Positions 12,651 to 23,859 of a stretch of DNA of 64,000 bases are shown in pieces (position 1 is the stretch's first letter; each line of letters opens with the position of its first letter). Origin of the DNA: Symbiodinium natans (lineage: Eukaryota > Sar > Dinophyceae > Suessiales > Symbiodiniaceae); the NCBI GenBank assembly GCA_905221605.1, contig CAJNDS010000128.1, positions 155,418 through 219,417 of the forward strand, in the 5' to 3' direction. The position numbers were made by a program, and so were the translations under genes. The notes under the pieces were generated by a model. It was not told where the DNA came from. It saw only the letters and a list, made by a program, of their open reading frames with translations, and made no database searches.

Positions 12651-13401
12651 CCGACCGACAACATACAAAGAGCAAACAACCGCAGCATACAGCAACATTC
12701 TGTTTGGCCCCTTGAAGTGGCATCCCCACTGTACGGAGGCGCACGAAGTTCATTGCTACACATTGCTGCAGTCCTATAGCAAGCTGGCAGTCGTGCCAGC
12801 GGTGCCAGGGCTAGTCAGCAACACAGCGCAGCCCTGCAGCCGACCAGATAGTTCCCATGGCCTAATGAGTTACATCAAGGCAATCTCGGTCGGGTCCGTA
12901 TCCACCATGCTCTTTGGTTCTTTCGGGGCGTCGGGTTTCAGTTTCGTGAAACCTCCCGACGCTAAGTACAAGTGCTTCTACCTCTGTGTGTGTGGGTGTG
13001 TGTGTGTGTCTGAATCAAGCTGCAACCCGAACAATAGATAACGCAGACTCAGCCGCCATTCAAGCCAGAGAACGGTCCTTGGATTGCGTCCTGTTGTGAG
13101 CCAGTGTTCGCAGGAGCCAGATGTAACCTGCTTGCTTTCTGCAACTGATGGCGGCCTGGATGTTTCGCTTCTGCGGTGCCTAAAACTGTCTTCCGAGCTC
13201 TGGGCACATTGGGCGGAAACTCTGCAAGAGGACGCTTGCAAGCTCAACTCTATGACGTGCTGATTATGTGCGTGAGTGTGATATTCAGAAGTGCTGAAAG
13301 TGCTCACAGCAAGTGCAGAGCCAACTGAATCGGAGTGACCTAGACGGGCAGTCACAAACACAGAAGGTGTCAACTTCTTGGCTTGATATCACTCCCTGGA
13401 G
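12651..13401 (+). other. Spacer with a short GT repeat and one coding-like stretch
   Basis: A GT-rich run occurs at about 12983-13010. A coding-like stretch at about 13090-13250 (DGGLDVSLLRCLKLSSELW) may be a divergent exon of the DUF4116 gene that follows. No firm feature. Confidence 0.3.
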
Positions 13402-15511
13402 GATGGAATGGAGTTGCTCTTTGCTCCTGAGGAGGTCCAAGCAGATCGCGAGCTCGTGATCCTGGCGGTGCCAATGCCTGCATTTGTCACGTTGTCCAAT
13501 AGGATTCGTATGTTCTTCCTGCTGCCCAGCAGACCACTTGAACCAGAGTCATCCAGAGTCACTCATCCCAGCAAAGCGAAACCTATTCCCCCGCTGTATG
13601 TACATCCGCGTTGCGCGTCATAGCCCACCCCCCCAAGCCTAGACCCAGAGTCATGAACCCCTGTTGCAAGGCCTGGCCGAAAGAGTTTCCGGACTTGTAG
13701 AGCTGGGCTTCTGCAATTTCGGCCTTCCAAGGGAGGAGGGAAAGTTCTTGAGAAGCTGCTGAGAACCGCATTGAACAACCAAAAACGGATGCAAAGCGAG
13801 TTTCCTTTTTGGCGACCTTTGCTCACGCCTTGCGTTAAATAGCTTGCCGACTTTCCCGTACTCCTTCCTTGGCCAGATACTGTACCATGGTGATGCATAT
13901 GCTGCCCAAGGCTGGTGGCTTAAGAAGAAATGAGAGACCCCCCACTCATCTGAGAAGCAGTGTTGACCCTTGTACTGCTAGAAGCCACAAAGGCACACGC
14001 CTGAGAGGTCCACCTTTCCCACTGCGCAAAGCTATGGTCATTCGAAGTCATTCGGAAGGTCTGACATGTCCAATCCAGTGAGTTGAGACACATGAGACTC
14101 GTTGAGAAGTTGAGGTTCAGCGCTGTGGCGATGCTCTGGCACTGGCCGCGGAGGAACTCCGGAGTGATCGCGACGTGGCCATGGCCGCAGCTGCTTGGCA
14201 ACCGAACCTGCTCATTCAGCACGCAAGATTGAGCATTGAGATACATTGTCATTGATTGACAGAATCTCGAGATAAATGTTCGTGACGGGCAGGTTTCGCA
14301 AAACGGATTGGCCCTGTCGTTTGCATCGCCAGAATTGAAGGCAGACAAGGTGCGGGCTTCTGTAATCATGCCAGCGTAGAGCCCAAACAGTGTAAGACTA
14401 GCACGGCAAGAGCACTCCAAGGCCACTCCAGGAGCAAACCTTTGGAACCTCAAAGGGAATTCCGAAAGAGGACAGTTAACTGCAATTCACGAAGGATGCG
14501 GGACCGAGGCAGGAGGGCACCTTTTGTCGAAAACAGGGTCTGAACATCTCTGAAATACAGATCCTCTTCGAACACACGAAGCTCACAAGGAAACGAACCC
14601 CACAAAAACAATTGAGTGCTCTTGCCTGTGTTTTCTCGACACGGAGCTGCGTGGGACCGAGGCGAGAGTGCGATTTGGAGCATGTGACATTGGCGAGAGC
14701 GCAATTTGGCACCTGCCAGGGGCAAGAACATGCTTTGTGCTGTGATGTTTTGGATGCCGACGCAGGCTCTCCAGAGCGCACGGTGCCTGGACGAGAGTGT
14801 TCGGTCCCACGGGAAACACAAAGAGGGTCCTCGATTTCAACGAACTCGGGCGCTCCACCAATTTTGAGGCTCATAATGCAAGCACTTTTTGTGGAATGTG
14901 GCATCCGTCCACTTGGCTGCCACTGCAAACTGCCCACAAGCTGCCATGATATGTCTTGATAATGACTTGGACAGCCTGGAATGTGTCTTGACGGTCCACG
15001 CCCTTGCCAGTGCTGCAGGATGTCGTGCTGCGTGCAGTTCGACAGAATGGCCTGGCCCTGCGTCATGCGACAGCCGTGCTGCAGAGGAGATCCACTGTAG
15101 CCCGAACACTGTCTTTCGTTCCCTGTAGGTAGTTTGCAACTTGTCTGTCAGGGACCCCGATGTGGCGTTGGCGGCCGTGGAGCAAAACGGTGGCCAAGCT
15201 TCAGGTGTTATTCATATTCCACTTGTTTTCAGTGCCGTGGACAGCTTTCAAAAGTCCCACATCCATGAGGTTTTAGAATTTAGAAGCTTTCTCAGCCGAA
15301 AGAAGTGTTTGGTGCTCTGACTTCTGTCTGGGGACATGGGTGCTGAAATGCTGTCTGATGGGATTCTATGAGGCTACGTCATTGCCGAAGCCAGCTTCGA
15401 AGCTGCTTTGCGCGAAGATCGTCAAATAGCGTATGCTGCTGTCTCCTACGATGGCTGCACTCTCAAGCATGTCGGGCAGGAGCTACGTGCCTGTGCTGAT
15501 TTTGGCTACCC
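13402..15511 (+). CDS. DUF4116-repeat protein, 5' group of exons
   Basis: Short exons each carry part of a DUF4116-like repeat, a leucine/alanine-rich motif of unknown function abundant in dinoflagellates. They are 13402-13470 (DGMELLFAPEEVQADRELV), 14121-14189 (GDALALAAEELRSDRDVAM), 14293-14349 (VSQNGLALSFASPELKADK), 15019 to about 15084 (DVVLRAVRQNGLALRHATA), about 15150-15198 (DPDVALAAVEQNG) and about 15390-15511 (LREDRQIAYAAVSYDGCTL). Exons 14121-14189 and 14293-14349 join across a GC-AG intron to give a canonical repeat. Borders of the others are approximate. The start codon was not found. More repeats at 18119-18450 suggest the gene continues across a 2.6-kb gap filled by microsatellites and another ORF. 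The stretch 13690-13850 is also open but unrecognised. Confidence 0.7.
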
Positions 15512-15561
15512 GTAGCCGCCAGCGTTCGATGTGCTTTTGCCTTGTTGTGTCGTTTGCGTGT

Positions 15562-15862
15562 GGCTGTGTGGCTATGTGGCTCTGCGGCTGTGCGGCTGTG
15601 CGGCTGTGCGGCTGTGCGGCTCTGTGTGTGTGTGTGTGTGTGTGTGTGTTTGTGTGCTTGTTTGTGCGTTCGTGTGTGTGTGTGTGTGTGTGCGCGGGTG
15701 TGCAGGTGTGCGGGTGCGTGGGAGCATGTGGTTGCGGGCGCATGTGCATGTGCAAGTGCGGCATGCGTGTGCGCATGTGCGTGTGCGTGTGAGTGTGTGT
15801 GTGTGTGTGTGTCTCTGTCTGTTTCTTTGTCTATGTCTGTCTGTGTGTCTGTGTGTCTGTCT

Positions 15863-15901
<39 letters not shown>

Positions 15902-16180
15902 TGTCTGTCTGTCTGTCTGTGGTGTCTGTCTCTGTCTCTGTCTCTGTGTTTGTCTCTGTCCCTGTCTCTGTCTGTGTCTCAGTCTGTGTCTGTCTGTCCG
16001 TCTGTCTGTGTGTCTGTGTGTGTCTGTGTTTGTGTTTGTGTTTGTGTGTGTGTGTGTGTTATTTGTAGTGTTGTTGTTAGTGTCAGGGTCAGTGTTAGTG
16101 CTCGTCTTCTGTTTAGTGTTTAGTGTTCAGTGTTTAGTATTCAGTGTTCGGTGTTGGAGGTGTGTGTGTGTGTGTTTGTG
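15562..16180 (+). repeat. Compound GT-rich microsatellite
   Basis: The tract starts with a GCGGCTGTG-type 9-mer (about 15575-15625), passes into (GT)n, then TCTG/CAGT-type 4-mers (about 15825-15925), TGTCTC 6-mers (about 15925-15985) and ends in GT and GTTTA/GTGTTCA runs near 16180. It gives spurious Cys/Val-rich open frames in several phases, none of which is a gene. Confidence 0.9.
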
Positions 16181-16249
16181 CACATGCATTGAGTTAGGCA
16201 GGCCTTGGGTGTGCATGTTTCATTTTGAGGATGCAATGTACCGGCTTGC

Positions 16250-16265
16250 TACATTTTGGCTTAAG
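16250..16265 (+). other. Relict dinoflagellate spliced-leader sequence
   Basis: TACATTTTGGCTTAAG matches the 3' part of the DinoSL consensus (GCCATTTTGGCTCAAG) at 13 of the last 14 positions. It lies 74 bases upstream of the ATG of an intronless ORF. In dinoflagellates such relicts mark genes that re-entered the genome by reverse transcription of trans-spliced mRNA. Confidence 0.55.
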
Positions 16266-16339
16266 ACTTGGCTAGAGCCAAACTGGCAAGCTGGAACATT
16301 TCTTTTCTTTTCTCCCAGGGAAGTGATCCCTGTGTCGCA

Positions 16340-17165
16340 ATGGATGATGAGCCTACAGTCATTCACACAAATTTGCCGACCTTGGCTCCCGCGAACTGGT
16401 TGGGCTTCCGGGCCTACATGTCTGATCTGGCACGTCAGGGCCGTCAGGACGAGTTGTGGTCCATCTGGAGTCGGGTTGCTGAGATTACACACCTACCGGC
16501 ACCCTCCCCTTCGATTACAGACTTTGACTTCTTGGGTTCCAAGGTTCCGGTGCGCCGGATTGTCTGTACCCAGGCTGGGTGTGATCGGTGCGGGCGAGCC
16601 AGAGGTGGTTACCAATTCCCCTTCCTTGGCCCCTGGTCCAAGAGTGCAGCCATCGTGGAGGAGCCTGAGTTGGGGCCAGCGGTGGCCTTTGCCGCCTACG
16701 ATCGTTGCCACGAAGTTCTTGCAGAGGACAGGCTGTGGGATGCTAGCTCGGGCTTGGAGCTGCAGGATATGCTCACTGCTACATTTGGGCGCGTGCTCTA
16801 TCAGGCCGAGATCAACGACCTCCACGGCGCAGCCCATCCCTCTGTGGACGATGTGTTTCGGGCTTGGCGAACCGCAGCAGGGACAACGGGCCTGGCGCGA
16901 TCCACTCTTACTCCCAGAGCCCACGCCCAACCAGGCACGGGCCAATGAAGTGCACAAAGCCCATCGGTCTATGCTGCTTTGGCTACGATGGGCGGCAGAC
17001 CCCGCGGGCCGGTCTATGCCTGCGGTCTGTGTGGACTGCGGGGGCTCAGGGGATTTCGTGCACCAGATCTTGCAGTCAGCAATGTGCCGTGATTGCTTGC
17101 AGGCACGGGTGGCCATGGCGTCACGGCCCCTGTCCGACAGTGGCTCTGGGAGTGAGAGCGACTGA
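16340..17165 (+). CDS. Intronless ORF with spliced-leader relict, frame broken by a 28-bp repeat insertion; function unknown
   Basis: The frame opens at ATG 16340 ([15 protein letters not shown]...) and is GC-rich at third positions. It runs to a stop at 16946-16948, but from about 16887 another frame continues the coding signal to 17165. Two near-identical 12-mers (CGGGCTTGGCGA at 16859 and CGGGCCTGGCGC at 16887) lie 28 bp apart, and treating the extra 28 bp as an insertion joins the frames. The C-terminal part has a CVDC...CRDC pair, possibly a small zinc-binding unit, and an acidic Ser-rich tail (DSGSGSESD). No family was recognised. A protein carried by a retroelement is possible. It sits in the gap of the DUF4116 gene between two microsatellites. 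Confidence 0.5.
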
Positions 17166-17680
17166 GAGGAGACTTGAGTCGAGTGTGGGGATCCGGAGCG
17201 GACCTCCAATTTTGCGGTACCCACAAATGCACATGTGTTATGGGCGGGGAGTGACCCCGCAAGCACCATTTTCTTGTGAGCGGCAGGGGGTTACCCTGTT
17301 TTGCATCACTGAAGTGCTCAGGTCGTCGCTCGGAGTGGTCAGGCTGGGCGAGTTCGGCGAGGACCTTGGGGAAATTTTGCAGTCTGTGTTCAAGTTCTTT
17401 GTTTCGCTGTTCGGGACATCTCATGGCCTGAGGGTCCACCTGAGCTTTGGGCTTCAAGCATTGGGGTTAGGGCTGGCCTTGTCACCTGAAGGAGTCAGGC
17501 GTTTCTGACCCGGCTACCGTGGGACCCGGAAGCGGTCCGGATGTTACCAATGCAATTACCTCCTGTGTGTCAGGAGCTGTTCACTAGAACTCAGACTCGG
17601 AATTGCCCACAGCTGTGAAGAGAAGAAAATACGGAGTGGATGCGAAGTGCTCGTATTGAGTATATGCTCCTTCGGAATGT
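17166..17680 (+). other. Region 3' of the retroposed-looking ORF
   Basis: GC-rich sequence without an intron-exon pattern. It is open in several frames on both strands but has no recognisable motif. It may be the 3' untranslated part of the retroposed unit. Confidence 0.3.
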
Positions 17681-17935
17681 TTGTTTGTTTGTTTGTTTGT
17701 TTGTTTGTTTGTTTGTTTGTTTGTTTGTTTGTTTGTTTGTTTGTGTGTTTGTGTGTTTGTGTGTTTGTGTGTTTGTGTGTTTGTGTGTCTGTTTGTGTGT
17801 TTGTGTGTTTGTGTGTTTGTGTGTTTGTGTGTTTGTGTGTTTGTGTGTTTGTGTGTTTGTGTGTTTGTGTGTTTGTGTGTTTGTGTGTTTGTGTGTTTGT
17901 GTGTTTGTGTGTGTGCTGGCGTGTGTTGCGTCTGA
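17681..17935 (+). repeat. (TTTG)n microsatellite passing into (GTGTGTTT)n
   Basis: About 16 TTTG units (17681-17743) change sharply into an 8-mer GTGTGTTT array of roughly 20 units, ending near 17935. Cys/Val-rich and His/Thr-rich frames in this tract are artefacts. Confidence 0.95.
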
Positions 17936-18118
17936 GTCATCGCGTCCGCTTCCGGCATTCTGTCTAGATTGCTGCGGGGTTCAATCTGGCTTCTTGGTCT
18001 TGCTCTTTGCAGTGCTGAATCGATTTCTGCTGGATGCCCGTTCCCTGCTTGTGTGTTTCATTGTGTTTCTTACGTCTGGCATGGTCCAATGGTGCTGCAG
18101 CACCGTCCACTCTGAGGG

Positions 18119-18450
18119 AAAGACCGACAGCTCATCCTGACAGCTGTGAAGTCCAATGGACACTTGACGAAATCTTGACAAGAAGTCGCCTCGCATGCCC
18201 AACGTGTTGCAAGAAGTTGCTGTCAGATCTGTCGGTGGTTCTGAGGATCATGCCAAGAAGCTAAGGAAATGCAATTCAATGGGCTGATGCCCGTTTCAGG
18301 TCCGATCGGGAGGCTCGCGCTTGCAATGATAGGGCGACGTGATTCCGTGATTCGTGTCGCTAGCTGTTGCGAAGCTGCAGGTGATGATGGCTGCAGTACG
18401 CTATCATGGCACGTTGCTGCGGTGCGCTTCGGAGGTGCGAGTGCAAGTGC
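18119..18450 (+). CDS. DUF4116-repeat exons, 3' group
   Basis: Two exons carry DUF4116-like half repeats: about 18119-18175 (KDRQLILTAVKSNGHLT) and 18381 to about 18440 (VMMAAVRYHGTLLRCASEV). The second follows a clear CAG acceptor. A third possible fragment is at 18217-18255 (LLSDLSVVLRI). They are on the same strand as the exons at 13402-15511 and probably belong to the same protein. The stop was not identified. Confidence 0.6.
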
Positions 18451-19672
18451 ATCGCTAGTACGGTGCTCGTCCGCCAAGTTCTCGAACACCTTGGGGCATG
18501 TTGCCATTCCTGCTTCTGCCTTCAAGGAGCTCCGAAATGATCGTCAAGTTGTGCACCAGGACAGTGGAACTTGCAAATCTTGCAAGTCATGTGAGCATGC
18601 CAGAAAGGGTCCCCCATTCCGTGTCTTAGGCTATCCTGGGGCATGGATACGCGCTGCCGAGATCCCAGCATTGCACACATATGCCTAGCAAAGAAGATTT
18701 TGCGGCGCCCTGCGGGCAATGTCCGTGCAGATGCTGAAGTCTGGAGCTGCCAGGTCCTACGCATCTCACGCTCTGCGTTCAGATCCAGAGTGGCACAGCT
18801 GCATGGAGTGATCAACAACATACTTGCTGTGGGCGCCGAACAATCTCGCTGCGATCTGCTCAAGTCGATTTCTGGGTGGCTCGGGTCTGATGCCCCCAGG
18901 TTGATCACACTGGCATCCCGCCCATATTGCCATATTCCAGTCCGACTGGAAGCCGGGAAAATCGTTTACGTGGAGGCAGTTCAATGCAATGGCTGAGCCG
19001 CATACAGCAGTAGCAGCAGCATCAGCATGATAGCTGGCTCGAAGAATACAAAAGAGCTAAGTTACCATGTGTCGAATGCACTGCACTCGCAATCGTGCAG
19101 GAGGGTGAAGAACGCGGCTGAAGTACTCTGCCAAAAGGGCAGACCGCTGCGCATGTTGAACAAAAGCGCTATTCAACGGCTTGAGTGAAGTTGGCGCAGT
19201 CTGAATTTTGTACATTTTTTAAAGTCATGGCAAAATACCTGAACGTGCAGGAAATATGATTATATGATTGTTAACTGTAAGACGGCTCTGGTTTGCGAGT
19301 CGTGTCACCGCACAACTCGAATCTATCAAATCAGCGAGCGAGTTATAGCGAGTTTGAGCAACGGAGGGCTGTATCATGCCCACTGCAAGCACCAGCACAG
19401 GCTGATCAGAGCCCGGCCCGGCACACTTGGCTCAAGCCTTCAATTGGTAGCTCATTCCAGACCCGATTCTCGTGATTCTCGGCGCAATGGCTCCTGCTGC
19501 TTGGCCTCACTCAGAAAGACCCACAAGATCCCACAAGATCCCACAAGTGTTACAATATGAAGAATTCGAGAGTAATGTACTGCGATGTACTGCAATTGCG
19601 CCGGATCGTATCGGGACCTCGAGCACTTTCGAAGGCTGACTTCAGCCTACCTTGATCCGGCCGGCTTGAAAT
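18451..19672 (+). other. Interval without a confirmed gene
   Basis: A coding-like frame at about 18780-18990 (LHGVINNILAVGAEQSRCD) could be a further exon but is not recognised. 19000-19670 shows nothing beyond a short triple CCCACAAGAT repeat at about 19520-19545. Confidence 0.3.
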
Positions 19673-20943
19673 ATGCGAAGTACTTCGCAACTTGCAATTG
19701 AACTGCAATTGTCTGAGGCAGCGAACGTCCATTCTGCAGACTTCTATGAAGTTCTCGGTGTGCCACGGGATGCCACCGATGCAGACATCACCAAGGCTCG
19801 AAATGCACCTGTGCGCAAATCACTGATCCTTGCTGCTCCCTGTCCTACTGGAGGCATACCGGAAGCTGGCTCTGAAGCACCATCCGGATAGGAATGCAGA
19901 CAGGACTTCGGCTGCACGGCAGGGGACTAAAAGTGGTGAGGCTGCACATACAAGACAAGCATAGTCGAGCCATAGTGATTGCTCCGGGCAGGATGGAACA
20001 AGCAAAGGATGAATTCCAACGAATCGGTGAGGCCTACGAAGTGCTGCATGACCCGGAAAAGAGGAAGATGTATGACCAGTACGGCAAGGACTCCACAATG
20101 CGTCGAAAACTTGGACAAAGTAGGTAGGGCTTACAGGGCTTACCGGCTACCCGTGATGTGTGTTGGCAACCTTGACAGGATGGTCCGGGCAACCTGGGAA
20201 CTCCGGGCTTCTACGCTCCAGGAAGCGAAGCTGGCATGACACCGGAGCAGGCACAACAACTCTTCGAGAGCATATTTGGCGGCCGAGCTTCGCCACAGGG
20301 CTCCTACATGTTTGCCGGGAGTGGCATGGATGGCATGGGAATGACTGGCATGAACATGTCAGGGATGGGCGGCATCGACATGTCGGATATTTTCATGTCT
20401 ATGGGCATGCCAGGAGGTGCAACAAGCTCACGTTCGAGGCGCCGTCCTCATGAACAGTGCACCATCCCTTCCGGACATCAGGTAGTCGTCCATGGCTTGT
20501 CAAACTCTGCGGCACACAACGGGAAGAGCGGTAAGGTCCGAGGCTTTGAGCAGCAACGTGGCCGTTACCAGGTCCAGCTGGATGATGGTTCCAATCTATC
20601 GGTTCGCCCGGAGAATCTGACGCAGCTTTGCACCGTATCCGTTCATGGGCTGACCAGTAAGCCGGAGCTCAACGGCAGTTCTGGTCGAATCGTGGGCATG
20701 GACAGCACTAGCGGAAGGTACGTTGTGATCGTGCAGGCTGCAGCTCCGACTGTCGTACGCCTCCAGCCTTCCAACTGCATCCTGGATCCCGGCGTTTGCG
20801 TGCGCCTCCGCAACCTCAGCCGAGAGGAACTCAATGGCCAGAGAGCGCAGGTCCTGGATGTTGATCACTCCGCCGGCCGTTACGAGGTCCAGCTGCCCGA
20901 GGGTAGACAGATCCGAGTGAAGTTTGAGAATGTGGTGTGCTGA
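19673..20943 (+). CDS. DnaJ (J-domain) protein with three C-terminal SH3/KOW-like repeats, 4 exons
   Basis: Exons 19673-19795, 19854-19903, 19992-20088 and 20179-20943 join in phase to 344 codons plus stop. Residues about 23-95 form a J domain (DFYEVLGVPRDATDADITKA, then YRKLALKHHPDRN with the HPD motif that triggers Hsp70 ATPase, then GEAYEVLHDPEKRKMYDQYG). A Met/Gly-rich linker follows (GMDGMGMTGMNM). The C terminus holds three repeats of about 55 residues with an LNG...GR-Y-V pattern (around HNGKSGKVRGF, LNGSSGRIVGM and LNGQRAQVLDV), resembling small SH3/KOW barrels. The zinc-finger and substrate-binding domains of type I/II DnaJ are absent. Introns are 58 nt (GC-AG), 88 nt (GA-AG) and 90 nt (GA-AG), each with AGG-type repeats at both ends. 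The first ATG in frame was taken as start; a further 5' exon cannot be excluded. It is expected to be an Hsp70 co-chaperone. Confidence 0.88.
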
Positions 20944-23859
20944 GGAGTTGATGCTACAAGGTCGTCGCGGATAGCAAAATTTGCGAGGGCCTTCTGCAAG
21001 TTTCTGCAACAACTGCAACCTATGCATGAAGATTGTACAGGTCATCTGACATCACATTCATAGCCGCCATAGCGGCCGTCGCGGTTTCAGACCTTAGTCT
21101 GACCAGTCGCATTTTCCGGAAAATGCACTTTTGTGTACATTGGCCTGATGTAGCAGTCCCAAATGGGATCTTTTATTCAATTCGCAAGTCTTGTTTGCCT
21201 GAGTGATGCGCGCCCCGGTGGCTAGCCTGTACAGGCTCGTGGCAGACATGCCCTCCCGCATAGAACTCCAGTTTTGGGGCGAGGGTAGTGCGAAGCAGAG
21301 ACCGGCGTCACCTGCAAGTGGCAGGTGCACCCCCTTAACTCACATGAAACGTCATGAAAAAGGTCCGTAGCAAGCAATAGATTCAATCGTGCAAGTGGAT
21401 GTTGCTATCATTTGCCATCCTTTCCACTTGTCTCAGGCCTGTTTTCATGCCGCCTTTGGCTGCACTTACTTCGCTGCTTGTACGCACGAGAGAGCGTGTA
21501 GAGGCCAGGGCATTTGGGGCTTAACTATACGGGGATGAGGTGAGAAAGTGAGTTATGGTCATAACACGGGTCACATGGTATGGCATCCTTGAGTGGCCAA
21601 ACAAGCAGCCGCCGATCGTGCAACTCTCCATGGGGTTGCTTGCCATGATGTTGACTCGCCATGCCAACGCACGACATGCACATCTCAAGTCCACGGGCAC
21701 ATTTATGCGGATTTGCAAAAAAGTCTCGGCTAGTTGTGAGCAGCTACGCACGCATGGTTGGACACGGTTGGAGAGCCCGAAATCACAGAAAGCATGGGGT
21801 ACGCTCACAACCTGGCACACATTTTAACGGGGTTCGAAGGAAGTAGCTCTGGTGATGTCATGTGGGCACTGCGAATTGACCTGTCGAATGATTCAAAGAT
21901 GTAGTGCGCCCCGCATTGTAACTAGGCACGGCACAGAATCACGGGCAAGGCAATGGATGTCTCTGCCAATTCTTAAGATCCATGCTACGATGTCGCCGCG
22001 CATCCCTCCCTCCACATGTCCTTGTCCACATCATGGGCTACGTCACTTGCTGCATGTATCAAGGAGAAAAAAGCATGCTGTATGAGATTGTCTTTGAAAG
22101 CAATGGAGCATGATGCTGTGCAAAGGTCCGCTGGCTCGGCTTCGCCGGGGCCCTCAAGCTGAATAGGGAGTGCCATGAGTCCTCGGACACATCGTAACGG
22201 CACAAACCATGAATGTTGGATGTAAGTGAAACATGTTCAGGCTGCCGCTGCCCAGAGTCGCTAGGCGATGTGATGTTAACAGTCAATAGGTCAGCAGCTC
22301 CAGCAACACTGGCGCCGCTGAGGAGGCACTCGCCATGCAATGCAAAGTTAGGTCTCGAACCACATCAGGTCCCGACGAATTCTTAGCTCCTGTTGCAACG
22401 TCCTCAAAGCTAGATCTTTTGGCTAGTGCCTTAAACAACTTGCTGTCGCTGCTGTTTGCATCTTGTCTGAGGGTCATCGAGGCGCTTTTGGATCCGATAA
22501 ATCAGGGAATATCAGGGAGTCGAGGCAGCCTGGGCTTAATAACCCCCTAGGCTCTCGTCTTAACACGCGCGAAATGCATCGCTGCGTTCATTCATAATTC
22601 TGTCAGACAAACAGCTAGGTCCGCTAGGTAGCTAGGTCAACGACATGTCACGAAGTCTGCTGCAGTCTAGCTGTGGCACGAGCGGAACCTAGCAGGTCGA
22701 ACTTTACGAGGGCATGGTTTCGGGCATGTGTTACCTAGCGCGCGCAAGCTGCGGAAGTCCGGAAGGATCCTGTGGCTGACCCCATGCGGCCTCATGAAGG
22801 TTTTATGTCTGTGCGCGGGAATTGTTTCTACAGTCCGGGCAGCGGCCAGCAACATAGTCATTGAGTTTATGAATTGAGAACAATTGCAAATTCTGGTGTC
22901 TTCCCCTCGGTGTTAGTCAATGGAAGTGATACGTGATATTGTCGCAACTTGCGAAATTAGATACAGATTGCTTCAAACAGCTTAAAGAACAGACATGGTT
23001 GCTTGCAGTAGGCTCAGACGGCCGGCCAATTGGCGACCTGAGCTCAGATCAGAGTTGAGAGCCGTACTCATTGATGCTGTGCTCCTAGCCTTGGCAAGGC
23101 TCAAACATCAGGACCTTTGCGAGGTACGAGGGGTCTGATGTCCCACAAACTCCAAAGGTGTGTTAGGAAGGTATGTTTATAAAGGGGCGCTCGTCCTTCG
23201 ACATTCCCTGAAACAAGACCACAGCACCTGACTCATGTCAGAACAATGCTGCCTCAGTTCTGCTGCCCGAGGTTGCCCGTGCCCCCAAATGAAAGGAAAT
23301 CGATATTAGGGCCACGCACCAAATATGCACATTCATGGAACTTGTCTCAACATGTTGCGACTGAGGCTTGAGCTGGCACTGAGATGCCGGCACCCTCTCA
23401 GATAGTCGACCAAGCACCGCGGGAGGTGGCAGCTTCATGATTTAATATGTTGTACAAGTAAAGAAGCGTGGCTGTCATTAGATCCATTGGAAATAAACCT
23501 GATGGGTTTCTTCCAGCCCGGACCGGCTACTTGATTGGCGTTTGTGCGGCCATGCCACTGCCAACTGAAGCAATAGACAGCCGTTAGCAGCTCTTAGCTG
23601 CCGTTAGGCCTGTTAACGATTTCTGTTGAGCCAAGCGCAGCAAAGGTCTCGAAGGGATCGGCTGCTTGCGGATGGCCTTTGAGCCCGTTCTTCGAAAGAT
23701 GGGTTTCCTCAGGAAGCACATGCTACATAGTGCTACATAGGAATGCAGGCGGACGCTATTCTGCAGTGGTCCTGCGCTTGGCCAGTTGTGTCACACATTG
23801 CAAGAAGCCCCACGACTGCAGCAACTCAGAACTGACGTGTTGCAACGCGAGGAGGGATC
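20944..23859 (+). other. About 2.9 kb without a recognisable gene
   Basis: No conserved motif, long repeat or RNA gene was recognised. Open frames at 21555-21827 and around 22335-22550 / 22283-22477 on opposite strands have no supporting signal. A short direct repeat (ATGCTACATAGTGCTACATAG) is at about 23721-23741. Confidence 0.3.

Noticed and set aside
15499-15517. ATTTTGGCT and CCGTAGCC words side by side, resembling tandem spliced-leader relicts
   Set aside because: They fall within the DUF4116 exon frame and form a simple GGCTAC/GTAGCC palindrome; too short to claim.
15531-16180. Long Cys/Val-rich frames
   Set aside because: Translation of GT-rich simple repeats in any phase.
16493-17269. 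258-codon open frame on the - strand
   Set aside because: It is the complement of the GC-rich ORF 16340-17165, whose codon pattern and spliced-leader relict favour the + strand.
20596-21045. 149-codon - strand frame
   Set aside because: Shadow of the DnaJ C-terminal repeats.
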